From NCBI GenBank assembly GCA_021432605.1, contig MU271150.1:1240001-1304000 (forward strand): a DNA stretch of 64,000 nucleotides, given 5' to 3'. The translations under genes and the position numbers were made by a program. The stretch is from Coniochaeta sp. PMI_546. Lineage: Eukaryota; Ascomycota; Sordariomycetes; Coniochaetales; Coniochaetaceae. Under the pieces are notes generated by a model. It worked only from the letters and a program-made list of their open reading frames with translations, ran no database searches and was not told the origin of the DNA. Of this stretch, positions 1-10,697 are shown piece by piece (positions within the stretch are counted from its first letter, which is position 1; each line of letters opens with the position of its first letter).

Positions 1-1402
1 CCGCTACACCGATTGTGATGGTTGTCGGGAATTGTGGCGTTTGGGTCACGCTGCCCACGTTCCATTGATGCGAGTGGCGAACTGGCGATGATTCTTCTCT
101 CTACACTATGGTACCTCATCCAGGTCTCTAATAAAGTTCATTTGATGGGGGCACCTGCCATTTGGCACTTGCGTTTGTTGAGAGGGGAAAGAGCAGCTAT
201 GCCTCGCGGTTTCCTCCGCGATATTTGAGCTGGGCGGATCGCTGCTTTCGTCGCCCCAGAGCGCTGAGAACGTGGGGGTCAATTCGGCTCACAATTACGC
301 CCCCGCCCGACCTGGGAATTCTAAGTTTCCCAGTGACACTGTGACGGCTTCCGATGTCTCTCCTCTCCACAATGCTCATCACTTCCCCAACTTTGGAGCA
401 GCTTCTCCAGCGACACAGGATGCACTGCCGACCACCGGGAATTGAAGGGACAAGCACGGTGGGCCCCGAGTAGTGGCACCTTCCGCAACCGTCGGCCATT
501 TCTTAGCTGATACAAACCCCATCTTGACACATCGTCTTCGGCAACCAAGATAATAGTCGGAACGGGTCTTGAGGTCGGGGCTCCCTCGATTCGCGCCAGA
601 CAAGACTCACTAACGACGAGGGCCGAATGGCCTGGATTCCCCACAAGGTTCAAGGTGCATCAGTGCTACTTTCGTGCTCTTCTCCCAACAGGCTCCTGAA
701 ATGCCACGCATACCGTGCGCCTCTCTGTTGCAGTCTGCAACGGCTCACGCGACGTGTTTAAGCCTCGGGAGCCGTGAGCTCGTGGCGGTCAGGGTAGTGC
801 CCGGCTGTCTGACATGTCGTGGAACCTCAACACAAGTCGTCGACTCGTGGAAATATCCGTTGTTTTCAGTCATCGTCGTGTCATCCGTGCCTTTTCCGGC
901 CTTCTAACCCCCACGCCGGCTCCATGAGGCCCCTTTCTTTCCCGAGGCGGTGCGGTTACACGCCCGGCTGTTGACCGGGCGTGTAAGTTGAGGAGTCTTG
1001 GAGCCTCACTCAATGTCCGGTCTTCACTCCGCAGTCTGCCCCTTCCCTGCCCCAGTCTCCAAGGTACTACCCCCCCTCCTTGGACCCCCCTCACCAACCA
1101 CTCGAACCCCAGAGATGTCATTCAGACCGGGTTCATGTGTGGGAGATGAGATGTGCTCAGTAGCGCGAGTTAGACCCCACGAATTTCAGTTAAGGTTCAC
1201 TTGGCTTCGTCAGCTGAGCCGACGTCTTTGTCTGCCCCCGCGGCTCTGGCCGCCCGACGTCCTAATACATAAGACTTGAGCTTCCCAAGCCATACCCCCT
1301 TTGCCTGGTATCCTCATCATCTTATCTTCACTAGTCGTCACCCGCTCCTCTCTCCCCCCCTTCACGCCCTCCAGAAGAAAGCTCACATCGACCCTGTTCA
1401 CC
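1..1402. other. Gene-free left flank and upstream region of the aldolase gene
   Basis: No reading frame here shows recognisable motifs or clear coding composition; the open frames are short and overlap on both strands. The last 200 bases before the aldolase ATG are pyrimidine-rich on the plus strand, as is common in fungal promoters and 5' leaders. The one distinct structure is the perfect hairpin at 956-986. Confidence 0.5.
956..986. repeat. Perfect 12-bp inverted repeat with CGG-N7-CCG core
   Basis: The left arm (956-967, TTACACGCCCGG) and right arm (975-986) are exact reverse complements around a 7-nt loop. The core is CGG, seven bases, then CCG, the inverted-triplet layout bound by many fungal Zn(II)2Cys6 regulators. 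It lies about 415 bp upstream of the aldolase start. A role as an operator is inference. Confidence 0.6.
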
Positions 1403-2470
1403 ATGGATCATTCTTCCCTCATGCCACCAAGCGGGGTCTTGACTCCATCCAGCGTGTCTAGCGAGCCAGGTGATTTGACATCAGGGTCCGTCGATCGGCT
1501 CCCTAGCGGCGTCTACGTCCCTATTCTTGCCTTCTTCACTCCGGACGACGACATAGACGTCCCTGCCACTCAGCGTCATGTTGCCAGGCTTCTGGCTGCC
1601 GGCGTTGCTGGCATAGTTGTCCACGGGTCCAACGGAGAAGCAGCACATCTGTCCAGGCGAGAGCGACGGACCGCCATCGAAGCCGTCGTCGACGCTGCTC
1701 GCCACGCCGCAGACCCACCAAACGAACGCTTCCCCATCATTGCCGGGTGTGGCGCCGAGTCTGTCCGTGAGACTATTGAGTTGTGCCGCGAAGCGCAACA
1801 AGCAGGCGCCACTCACGCTCTCATCTTACCGCCAGGATACTATGCAGGCCTAATGGGGGTCGACGACCTCGTCGGCTTCTTCCACCAGGTCGCTGATCGT
1901 AGTCCGATCCCAATCCTGATATACAACTACCCCGGCGCAGCGCACGGCGTCGATCTCAACAGCGACACACTCCTCCGCATTGCGGCTCACCCCCGCGTAG
2001 TGGGGGTCAAGCTGACGTGCGGAAACACTGGCAAGCTCGCGCGTGTCGTTGCCGACGTATCCAAGGCCAGGGGCGGGAGAGACGACTTCTTCGTCGCTGG
2101 CGGGAGCGCGGACTTTCTCCTCCAAGGTCTGGCGGTAGGGGCACATGGTACCATTGCAGGTTTTGCAAACCTAGCGCCACGAGCATGTGTGCGTGTCATG
2201 GAGCTGTTTGACCAAGGTCGCCTCAAGGAGGCTAGGGAACTGCAGCATGAGGTGGCGAGAGCGGACTGGCTTGCCATCCGGTACGGATTTGTTGGCGTCA
2301 AGTCGGCAATGCCCATGTTCCATGGAGAGGCCGAGAGGGCTGCGTGCGAGCCTAGACGGCCGTTGAAGAGGCTACCACGGGGTGGTAAGGCGGAAAAGGA
2401 GATTTATGAGGGCATGGCCGGGGCATTGGCCATTGAAAGGGAGCTTGAGAAGGCAAGCAAGGCTGCCTGA
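1403..2470 (+). CDS. DapA-family class I aldolase (dihydrodipicolinate synthase-like)
   Basis: Single-exon gene, 355 aa, with the ATG in context ACCATGG. It has a (beta/alpha)8 fold of the DHDPS/N-acetylneuraminate lyase family. After a Ser/Pro-rich leader come GVYVPILAFFTPDDDID, HGSNGEAAHLS (the GTTGE-like carboxylate-binding loop), the YNYPG motif with the proton-relay Tyr near residue 175, and GVKLTCGN with the Schiff-base Lys near 203. Fungi make lysine by the alpha-aminoadipate route, so a lysine role is unlikely. Known fungal relatives include 4-hydroxy-2-oxoglutarate aldolase and the 2-keto-3-deoxy sugar-acid aldolases of galacturonate and rhamnose breakdown. Which substrate applies cannot be told here. 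It is monocistronic, with the hairpin at 956-986 upstream. Confidence 0.85.
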   Translation: MDHSSLMPPSGVLTPSSVSSEPGDLTSGSVDRLPSGVYVPILAFFTPDDDIDVPATQRHVARLLAAGVAGIVVHGSNGEAAHLSRRERRTAIEAVVDAARHAADPPNERFPIIAGCGAESVRETIELCREAQQAGATHALILPPGYYAGLMGVDDLVGFFHQVADRSPIPILIYNYPGAAHGVDLNSDTLLRIAAHPRVVGVKLTCGNTGKLARVVADVSKARGGRDDFFVAGGSADFLLQGLAVGAHGTIAGFANLAPRACVRVMELFDQGRLKEARELQHEVARADWLAIRYGFVGVKSAMPMFHGEAERAACEPRRPLKRLPRGGKAEKEIYEGMAGALAIERELEKASKAA

Positions 2471-3544
2471 GGGAGTGCAGCAGAAGGGCATCAAGATTTG
2501 ATGCTTGCTCTGGCACTCGGTCATCACCCGCGAGCGCAATTATAGCTGTTTCTGCCAAACACTTGACGGCACAGAGTTGGTAGAATAGGCATGTAATGAG
2601 ACCGAGTTGCGAACCTCAAACGGAGCTGAGAAATACTCACTAGACCAAGACTCTGTAGGCTCGCAAGGGTCGTCTTCTCTATAGTCTTGAATGAATACTA
2701 CCATTAGAGAGAGGACAACAACGAGAACTTGAATGTGGTAGTCGCGGACTGAAAGGCGCTCTAAGTCGCATCAGCGCCAAGAACAACAGGCAACTTCAAG
2801 TGAGGACTGATCTAACAGCGTCGTATCTCGCCACGGTCTGAATGATACGCAGGACTGTCAGTGACGGGGCCAGAGAAAGTCGTCTCTGCCTACGCGAGTT
2901 GCGCCCTGGGAATGCGGCGAGACGGAGGCTTGAGCTGCTTGGAGGAACCTTGATATTGAGCAGGGGATTCTTTGGGATTGTCCAAGGGGGAAACAGTGAG
3001 GCTGATAGCAGTGGGAAGTTGGAAACCCATTTGTGGGGGAGATTGATTACAAAGGGGCGGGAAACCCAAAGTGTTATGTCAGATTGAGGCCGAGGTCTTT
3101 GGGGGAGAGTTTTGCAAGGCGTAAGGTAGTGAAGCAAAAGAGCGTTAGAGTGCCTGGTGTTGAGAGGATGTGGAAGTCAAAAATTGGAAGAGACATTCAC
3201 AAGCATACTGTGGTAAACGGAAATAAGGCAACAAGGGGCCAAGGTGCAATGCTTGTCGGGGAGAGATGTCGATGGTATAAGGCGCCGCAATGGAGCGGCC
3301 TAAGGGGGAGCACACTGGGATCGCGTTGAGCTAGAACAACTGTCCAACCTCACCATTGCTATCTGCCAGAAGACAAAAGTGACAGAGCTGCAAGAGAAAT
3401 ATGTTTGAGCAAAAATATCTCGATCCTTCAATTCCCTCAATGACGGCATGCACTGTCAAAAAACGGAAGCCGATTGCAAAAAGCCAAAAATATCGCAAGC
3501 TGATCGTGATTAATGCAAGATTACGCAAAAATGCAAAAGATCAA
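2471..3544. other. Intergenic, no supported gene
   Basis: About 1.07 kb between the aldolase stop and tRNA-Leu. Overlapping frames around 2800-3330 on both strands encode no recognisable motif. Nothing else is seen. Confidence 0.5.
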
Positions 3545-3662
3545 TGAGAAGAGTGGGATTCGAACCCACGCCCCTTTCGAGACTACGAATCGGACTGGGC
3601 ATCCAGTTTCCTGGAGAACCTCAACCTGAACGTAGCGCCTTAGACCGCTCGGCCATCTTCCC
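3545..3662 (-). tRNA. tRNA-Leu (anticodon CAG) with an intron of about 36 nt
   Basis: Reading the minus strand from 3662, the acceptor arm GGGAAGA pairs with TCTTCTC (one G-U), followed by a D arm, an anticodon stem CTACG/CGTAG and a T arm GTGGG-TTCGAAT-CCCAC. Base 3545 is the discriminator A. The loop begins TTCAGG, giving anticodon CAG (codon CUG), and an intron follows position 37, where eukaryotic tRNA introns lie. The intron holds a small CCAG/CTGG hairpin. A long variable arm fits tRNA-Leu. Confidence 0.92.
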
Positions 3663-3945
3663 TGATTTGCTTGAGGAAGTGGAGGCTTATTGTATCTTAT
3701 ATGCATGTTTTCAAAAAACGCGCTGAAACGATGGGACAGCGGATCGTTCAGGGGCTTACAAAGTGGACTCTCACACACAAAGTGATCAGTAAGCACTTTA
3801 AGCCAGCTTCATGCCCGTGAGCCAGGATGACTCTTTGACCGCAAGCGATAAAATACTGCTCGCAAAATTAAGGCAGGGTATAGACGCTCAGTTCTATTGA
3901 TTGACAGTGGGTGCTATATGGCAGATATTCTCTCTCAGTACAAGG

Positions 3946-5245
3946 TCAATAGCCGTCCCGCCGGCTCACCTTGTTTGTCAGCTCCTTGCCCTCACTCAAC
4001 CGCGTAAGGTTATTCTCCAAAATTGCCAGCAATCGATCAGCGTACGCAGTCGAATTTCCGCTGACATGCGGCGTGATAATAACATTCTTTGCCTTCCACA
4101 AGGGGTGGCCATCAGGCAGGGGCTCTGGGTCGGTGACGTCAAGAGCAGCACCACGGATCAAACCCTTATCCAGCGCCTCAATCAGGTCATCAGTGTTGAT
4201 GATCGGCCCCCGTGCAATGTTGGAGATGTACGTCCTCTTGGCCTTCAGGATCTCGAACTCGGGTGCAGAGAGAAGATGGTGCGTCTTGTCCGTCAGCGGC
4301 ACCGAAACAACAAGAAGATCGAGTCCTGAAGATAAGAACTCGTGGATCTCCTCTTTGGTTTCTCCTGAGAACCACTTTGACGGCAGAACCCCCTCTGGAT
4401 CGCCGAGTCCGGGAGGGGCGTATGCGTTGTCCCGCCTTGACTCCGGTGTATTCTTGGGATGAAGGGTGTAAGCATGGACGTCTGAGCCCAGTGCTTTGGC
4501 GACACGCGCTACCTGTCGCCCGATGCTCCCATATCCAAGGATGCCGCTAATGTGGCTTTAGCACAGCTATTGCGGATAGGGGACGGTGGAGCTTACACTC
4601 TTCTGCCGACAGCATCTTCAACTTCATTGCCAAGCCTCTTCCAAGTCCCTTGACGCTGAATATCCAGATAGGCGGGGACTGGTATCACATTAGAGCAAGG
4701 CTTCAGCGACGCGCTCAAAGTCAGTACTTACTTTGGTGCTGAAAAGCAAGGAATGTGGCAATGACCCATTCCGATATTTGGGGGCTATACGATCTACGTC
4801 AGCATGGCTGTACTCACCCTGTGCACTGGATGCTGCTCGCAATCACCCACCCGTGGACCCCGTTGGCAGTAGCAAACACGACATCCGTGTCTGTAAATAA
4901 TGGATGCTTTAGGATCATGTTCGCCCCAGCACTCTGGAGTTGAACATATTGCAGTTTGGGAGCGATTTGTCTGGACGAAGGGAACGCATTGCCCGTCATA
5001 AGGACGGTGACGTCCTTCCAGTCATCGTCCGTGAAGCCGTCACCACCCGGCGTTTTTGAAGGCCACGGTGTCTCCCGGTACTCGGTCTTCAAGCCGGGAA
5101 ACTTGGCCTGCAGTCTCTCAAAGTAACCTTCTGGAGGTGCCAGATGTGTCAAGAGCAGAAGCTTGTGGCCATCAAGAGACTTGTTGGGAGGACTCGTGAC
5201 TGAAGGGCCGGAGCCATGTTCGGTGCTGGTGGAGTTGGCGACCAT
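3946..5245 (-). CDS. D-isomer-specific 2-hydroxyacid dehydrogenase
   Basis: Four exons (5245-4851, 4784-4732, 4678-4597, 4546-3946) join in phase to 376 aa. NAD(P)-dependent family that interconverts 2-oxo acids and D-2-hydroxy acids. The N-terminal catalytic half carries ANGVHG-PQISEWVIATFLA across the first intron. The Rossmann motif GILGYGSIG opens exon 4. Catalytic residues are visible: Arg in NIARG, Glu in DPEPL and His in TPHVSG, the usual Arg-Glu-His triad. Length is slightly above the usual 320-350, due to an acidic segment of about 40 residues after the Rossmann motif. It lacks features of formate dehydrogenase, so the substrate stays open (glyoxylate, hydroxypyruvate or a similar oxo acid). 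Donors are GTGGGT, GTAAGT and GTAAGC. Confidence 0.9.
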
Positions 5246-6636
5246 GATCTTTGAGAGAATGCGAGCTTCCGCGTGTTGACCTGATTTATCAGCTTAATCC
5301 GGAGATCCAGACGTGGGATTGCGGCAATAGATATACGCGGTATAACAGTGGTGAAGACAGAGCCGGGCTGAAGTCTGGTTCCATGAAGGAGGATCATGGT
5401 TGGCCACAGCTGAGCGCAAGGCGGGGCATTTAACGTGACGCCATATCGGCCTTCAGTGGAGTCATAGGAAGCCTCCTGCCAGTCTCTGGTATCTCGGGAA
5501 AGAGAGCTAGTAGCTGAAAGGATCACGCAGAACAAGCAATGATGAGCATTCAGAATATCGAATCGTTCAGAGCATGCAGAGTGTAAGGTGCTTTTCCTTT
5601 CTTAGCTGTTTGCTTTCCGATATTGCGGAATCATGTCCCACTTACCGAAGTGCCCAAAGTTGCATGCTGGTCTCCACTAATACTTCATCCCATCGGTCTA
5701 ATAACAACTTGAACAATGTCGCCGTCCGCAAAAATAAAGAATGGACCAGCAGTAGCCCTTTCCCTCCTCTTCTAGCATGAATAATGCCTCTATACAATGC
5801 TGCGCCGATTTCTGGCTCGACTACAGGGCGGAACGCAAGATGGAAGGTTGAACGCCGATACTCAACTCAAAAACAAAATCAGGAAGATTTCGAGGACTAA
5901 TGAGCCCCCGCTGTATAAGTCTATTGAGATTCTTCCTTCCTACCTAGACCCTGCTATCCTGCCGACATACAGCGACTTCGCCGGTCAATTAGAGCAGGCA
6001 TAGATCGACCAGTCATCGGTGTCTTGTTCTTACAAGCCATGCTCAGCTGCATGTATTCGGAAGACAACCACACAGTTCAACAACATGATCTATGTTTGAG
6101 AATTTGCTAGACATAAAAAAGCAACTGTAAGATAGAACAGCGTATAAGTAAGCCTCGACAAAGCCTCCACGGACGGTTTCCCAGGGTCAAGCATCAATGA
6201 CAGTTAGTAGATGTACATACAAGTCTACCACGTCAACCCTTACGTTTCATTATTTATACTAGTGCTTAGCACAATCTGGCTGGCCAACGTGGCCTCTATA
6301 GAGCATCGAATTTCTGGTCTATTCTAAATCCGCCCTCACCTGTCAGTGTGTATATCTCTCTCACGTCCAGCGAGAGAAAAGATGTTTCGCGTTTCGCGTG
6401 AACCAGTAGGTTATTATCCTTTCTACTCTTTGTATGAGAAGTGATTCTTCCTGAGCGAGAATCGTTTGCCTGAGCTGGTGAAGGTACAGGATTTGTTTCT
6501 GTACCCGCGAGGCAAGGTGCGTTGTCTTGGATAACATGAACTTAGAGCTTCTTGCTTTATACTTGCTCAGTCTCAGTCTGCTTCTCAAATAATGACAACA
6601 GTGCTTCTATTGTCTGTGTTATCAAATACATGAACC
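5246..6636. other. Intergenic, no supported gene
   Basis: About 1.4 kb between two minus-strand genes, so it should hold the dehydrogenase promoter and the 3' end of the GMC gene. It is AT-richer than its neighbours. Frames at 5574-6003 and 6361-6588 are short and motif-free. Confidence 0.5.
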
Positions 6637-8554
6637 TCAAGCTCTGCCCTTGATGATGTCCGCCGCCTTCTCTGCAACAGCATACACAGTGCTCTGCAGC
6701 GGCGACCCTGGAATTAGCGGCATGATCGAAGCATCGACGACTGAGAGCCCGGCACTCCCATACACCTTTAAGTCTGGTCCGACGCAGCCGCCAAATGCCT
6801 CCGGTGCCATGGCACAGGTGCCGCTTGGGTGAGCGAGTGAAGGCAGTAGCCATCCTTGGTCTATCAATGCGTTGAGTATCTCGTCGTCGGACTGATACTG
6901 TGCCCCTGGAACAATCTCAAGGGGACCGAGATGGGCGAGCTCCGGTCGACTCCAGAAGGAGCGTGCGTTGCGGACTATTGCTAAGATGATCTTCGTGTCG
7001 ATCGGATTCATGAGGGTATTATACTGCACCACGGGTAGGCCGTGGGGGTCGTTTGGATCGAGTGTTATTGCGCCTCGTGATACCGGCTTCAGATAAGGAT
7101 TGGGAGCGCTCCCGCTGCCGGGGAAGGGTTGGCCGACGACGGACGCATCGTTTGATTTAAAACGTCGGGCGAGGATCCGTTGTTGCGCCTTGTATCCCTT
7201 GAGCAGGGCCTGATCTTGATATGCGTCTGGCAAATATTTGGCAGAATTTTGTGCAGCATATTCTGCTGCAATAGAGCCTGCATTGGGTGATATCTGCGGC
7301 AGCGACAGGAACGCCGCCATATTGGAACTACCAGCAGCGATAGGGCCAGTTTTGTTGGTCAAATACTCCTCCCAAACCGAAGCATTGTACGTCGCATTCG
7401 TGTTAATACTATTTGGATTGGGGAAACTGGGGTTCGTGATGTTGAATAACATGAATACCAAGACGTGGTCTTGTAGATTCGCTCCCACAGCCGGTAGATC
7501 TTTCTTGACCTTGACGCCGGCAGCTTTGAGTACGCTCTTGGGGCCGATACCGCTAACTTGGAGGAGTTGCGGCGTTTGGACTGCACCGGCGGCTAGGATT
7601 ACCTCCTTGTTGGCGTATACAATTTTCGTAGTGTTGTCGGCGAAAGAGACTATCCTTACACCCACGGCGCGAAGTCCTTGGAAGATGATCTCAGTGGCAA
7701 TCTGGCCGGTTACAAGGCGAAGGTTGGGTCGTGCCTCAAATATCGGGTCATAGTACGCCTTCCGTGCGGTCTCCCGGGTTTTGTGCCTGCCGTCTATGGT
7801 TGATGGTGCCCAAAATGCTCCTGGTCCGGAACCTTGGTTTGGGTCTCGCGGCTTGGGTACGTTGGGCATGCTCTTCCAGGCATCCCAAAAGGCTGCTTGA
7901 TCAGGGTACTGGAAGTCGGGGATACTGACACGGACTGGTCCGAGATCATACACAGTCGGATTCCAAGTGATATTCCATTCGGCTGCCACAGACGGCGACG
8001 GAGGATCAAACGTCGTACTCTTTCGGAAGTAGGGCAACAGTCCGTCCCAACCCCAACCTGGGTTGCCGAGTTCTTCCCATGCGTCATAGTCGGACTTGCT
8101 GCCCCGAACATAAGCCATGCCGTTCACGACGGAACCTCCTCCGACAACAGCCGGGACAGCAACTGAAAATGTCTTATTGTGCAGTCCGATGATAGGGGCT
8201 GATATTGGCGATACCAAGAGGCTTGTGTCGAGATCGTTGGCCCACCATGGAACGACGGCTCGGACGCCGTCGGCGAAGGCACCTCTTTCCACGACGAGAA
8301 CAGATTCTGTGGCGGAATTCAGTATATGTGACTCTGCGTATATAGCACGGGTGTGACATACTACGACCTCCTTCAGTCAAGCGGTTTGCTACGACAAGTC
8401 CTGACACCCCGCCGCCGACAATGACATAGTCGTACGTCGACGATTTCTCGTGGGCGAGAGCCACATCGCTGCTCATGAGGATGGCCCAAAGTTGTAAACA
8501 CACAGCAACTCGAGAGAGCAGCTGTCCGGCAGGATGGGGTCTCTCTCGTGACAT
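6637..8554 (-). CDS. Secreted GMC-family FAD oxidoreductase
   Basis: Two exons (8554-8362 and 8306-6637; donor GTATGT, acceptor CACAG) encode 620 aa. Glucose-methanol-choline oxidoreductases oxidise alcohols or sugars using FAD. Residues 1-34 form a signal peptide (basic start, VAVCLQLWAIL core, likely cut after DVALA). The dinucleotide-binding motif VIVGGGVSG is at about 44-52. The first GMC signature contains GGGSVVNGMAYVRGS, and the second is GAVQTPQLLQVSGIGP. The catalytic His lies in LAHPSGTCAM. The C-terminal segment reads PGSPLQSTVYAVAEKAAD, where relatives often have GAHLQ or a GN, so the second His/Asn appears to be Pro. Likely partners are aryl-alcohol or choline-type enzymes; the substrate is unknown. 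The short spacing to the TATA-like box leaves some doubt about the start. Confidence 0.9.
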
Positions 8555-8582
8555 TGTGCTCCAAATTTGCCGCGTCTAGCTC

Positions 8583-8588
8583 TATATA
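8583..8588 (-). promoter_or_regulatory. TATA-like box of the GMC gene
   Basis: TATATA on the minus strand, about 29 nt upstream of the ATG at 8554. If used, the 5' leader is very short, or translation starts at a later Met; the signal peptide favours the first ATG. Confidence 0.35.
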
Positions 8589-9611
8589 GCTTTCTTTGTG
8601 CTTCAAGTAAATCCAAACGCGGGGAGGATATCTCAGTGAATGTTGGATTATTTATATCCATCACACCGCAATTTCCTCTGTCCCTCAAGTATCTAACCCG
8701 CTTCGTTCTGTCCTGTTAACGGGCTGGACCGCTCATGCTGACACATATCGTACAGTTGCCGTTCCGTGATATTATGCCAAGGGTCCAGTGTAGCTTTCAG
8801 CGCAGCACCCGCACCATTATCACTGGCTAGCCACTAGGCATGATTTTTGGTTCTCCAACCAGCTCGATGGAGACAACGTAAAGTATGACATATAAAATGC
8901 TTGATGTTCAGATGCGACTTTAGAAGCTTCAGCTCGGCATATCGTATAGGTCTTACGAACAAACCAATAGGCAGATCATTCGTATATTGCGATGTCTGGA
9001 CCTTCCCGGCGGTCAGCCTCGACATAATAAGTTTAGCGGTGAACCTGAAAAAGCGCATATCGCGACTTCTAGCATGACACTTTGAGCAAGACTCTATACT
9101 TAGACCTAGTGAGCCTGTTCCAGTGGCGCTTCAGGTTATGTTCGACAACTTCTTTGTTGGAGCGGTCTCTTCAGAACTTAAACCCGGGATGTGAACACGA
9201 TTATGGTAATTTACCAATCTCACCACAGCTTAAAGTCGATTTTGAGGGTTGGGGGAGCGGTATCCTTAGGTAGCGTGTATAGATGTAAAGGCAAAAGGCG
9301 AAGCTCGAGGAGGTTATCCTCACTAATGATAGCCAATAGAGTCTGTGCCAAATACGGACCTGGACCTGGACGGAGAATCTTATTCTACGAGCAAGACCCC
9401 AAGGATCTATTGAGACAACGTACGGGTGATCAGTTAGGCATCGGATCAACTTCTTCTACCGTATTGTTGCTTGAAGAGCTTGGGAAGATCCTGAAGATGC
9501 TGGATAGGGGAAGCACAGGATCCGTTCGGGGTTAGGGTTGCCGAGTGGGGTCTTCTTTCTCGGAGACAATCGCGTTTGGGGACACGAGCTACCGTGGTAG
9601 CGTGGAACCTT

Positions 9612-9673
9612 GCATTGCCGCAGCATTGCCGCAGCATTGCCGCATCTAAGCACCAGCTCCAGCACCAGCTCCA
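9612..9673 (+). repeat. Short tandem repeats in the presumed 5' leader
   Basis: GCATTGCCGCA occurs three times head to tail (9612-9644), then GCACCAGCTCCA twice (9650-9673). They lie 73-134 bases before the ATG at 9746, so probably within the transcribed leader. Confidence 0.85.
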
Positions 9674-9745
9674 GCTCCGCATCGTCAACTTCGCCGCCTC
9701 CGCATCCGACACAACTCGACCGCCTTGCTCAGTACCACCTACATC

Positions 9746-10320
9746 ATGAGTTCGCGATTGCTCTCGATTGGAGCGAGAGGCCTGCTCAGGAGTGGCCCAT
9801 CCGCTACCCGTGCCTTCCAGACCTCAGCACGCCGGTGCGAAACTGCTGGAGCGGCGCCAGTTCTGCCCGCTCGCAAGCCTGTGGGAGCTTTCCGCGGAGG
9901 GTACGTCGAGCCCCTCGTTCGTCGCCGGGCATACTGGTCTGCAACATTCGCTAACCTATAATGTGTTGCGCATAAACAGTCTCTTCGGCTTCTTCTTCGG
10001 TAGCACGCTCGCTGGCAGCGCTGTTTACTACTACGTCCTCCAGGAGTACAAGACTTCAAACGAGCTGTTGACGGGAGATATTTATGTGCGTCTTTGCGTC
10101 TTTGCGTCTACCGTCCTTGTCCTCGACATTTCTTCCCAATATTGCCTAACTGTTCTCGCTACCCTACGGCAACCTTCAACTCGCCCTCCAATCTCCTGGA
10201 CGAAGCTGGATCGCTAACAAACTGCTCTTACAGGCGCTGCAGCATGCGGTAGAACGCGTGAGCAAATACTTGACAACGTTGGAGGAGAAGATGGAGGCTC
10301 TGGAGCGGAAGAAGAAATAG
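9746..10320 (+). CDS. Small mitochondrial single-pass membrane protein with C-terminal coiled coil
   Basis: Three exons (9746-9900, 9980-10085, 10234-10320) join to 115 aa. The N-terminus is Arg/Ser/Ala-rich with no acidic residue for about 30 positions, typical of a mitochondrial targeting peptide. A hydrophobic segment LFGFFFGSTLAGSAVYYYVL follows, then a charged helical tail (KYLTTLEEKMEALERKKK) with heptad-like spacing. I do not recognise the family. The layout resembles small inner-membrane organising or respiratory-assembly proteins, but that is inference. Donors GTACGT and GTGCGT keep the frame open, and the stop is TAG at 10318. Confidence 0.75.
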
Positions 10321-10697
10321 GCCATGTGTAGGACTTTGTTGGGAGTTATTAGGGTTCTACGCTCATGCGAGCATACACATGACGAGCTTCTGGGGTTGAA
10401 ACCAAGAAACGTTGATTCCGAAGGTGTACGATATGGCCATTTCGGTTTACCTTGATTCGATAAGCAAGCTCAGCATCTCGATTCGTACCCAAAAATATAC
10501 ATATAACACCAAAGTATCTTGTCACTTCCGTCCTGAATCAGCGCCAGATGTGTCGGAAACGTGGGAGCTGCTAGTGGCAACGCGCGCGGTGACGTTGGAA
10601 CTCTGCCGCAACGGCCCCTCCTCCGCTTTTTCTAACAAAATTCCGCGACGAGCTTCAAGACTCCACCGAACATCTTAACTCGTCCTGCAACACAGCG
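10321..10697. other. Short intergenic region
   Basis: 377 bases between two plus-strand genes. It should hold the 3' end of the mitochondrial gene and the vps71 promoter. No clear motif is seen. Confidence 0.5.

Larger units (their letters stand above)
8555..9745. other. Divergent intergenic region
   Basis: Upstream region shared by the GMC gene (minus) and the small mitochondrial protein (plus). No reading frame with recognisable features. Short tandem repeats lie at 9612-9673. Confidence 0.5.

Noticed and set aside
5574-6003. Two short plus-strand frames between the dehydrogenase and GMC genes
   Set aside because: AT-rich, no splice partner, no recognisable protein.
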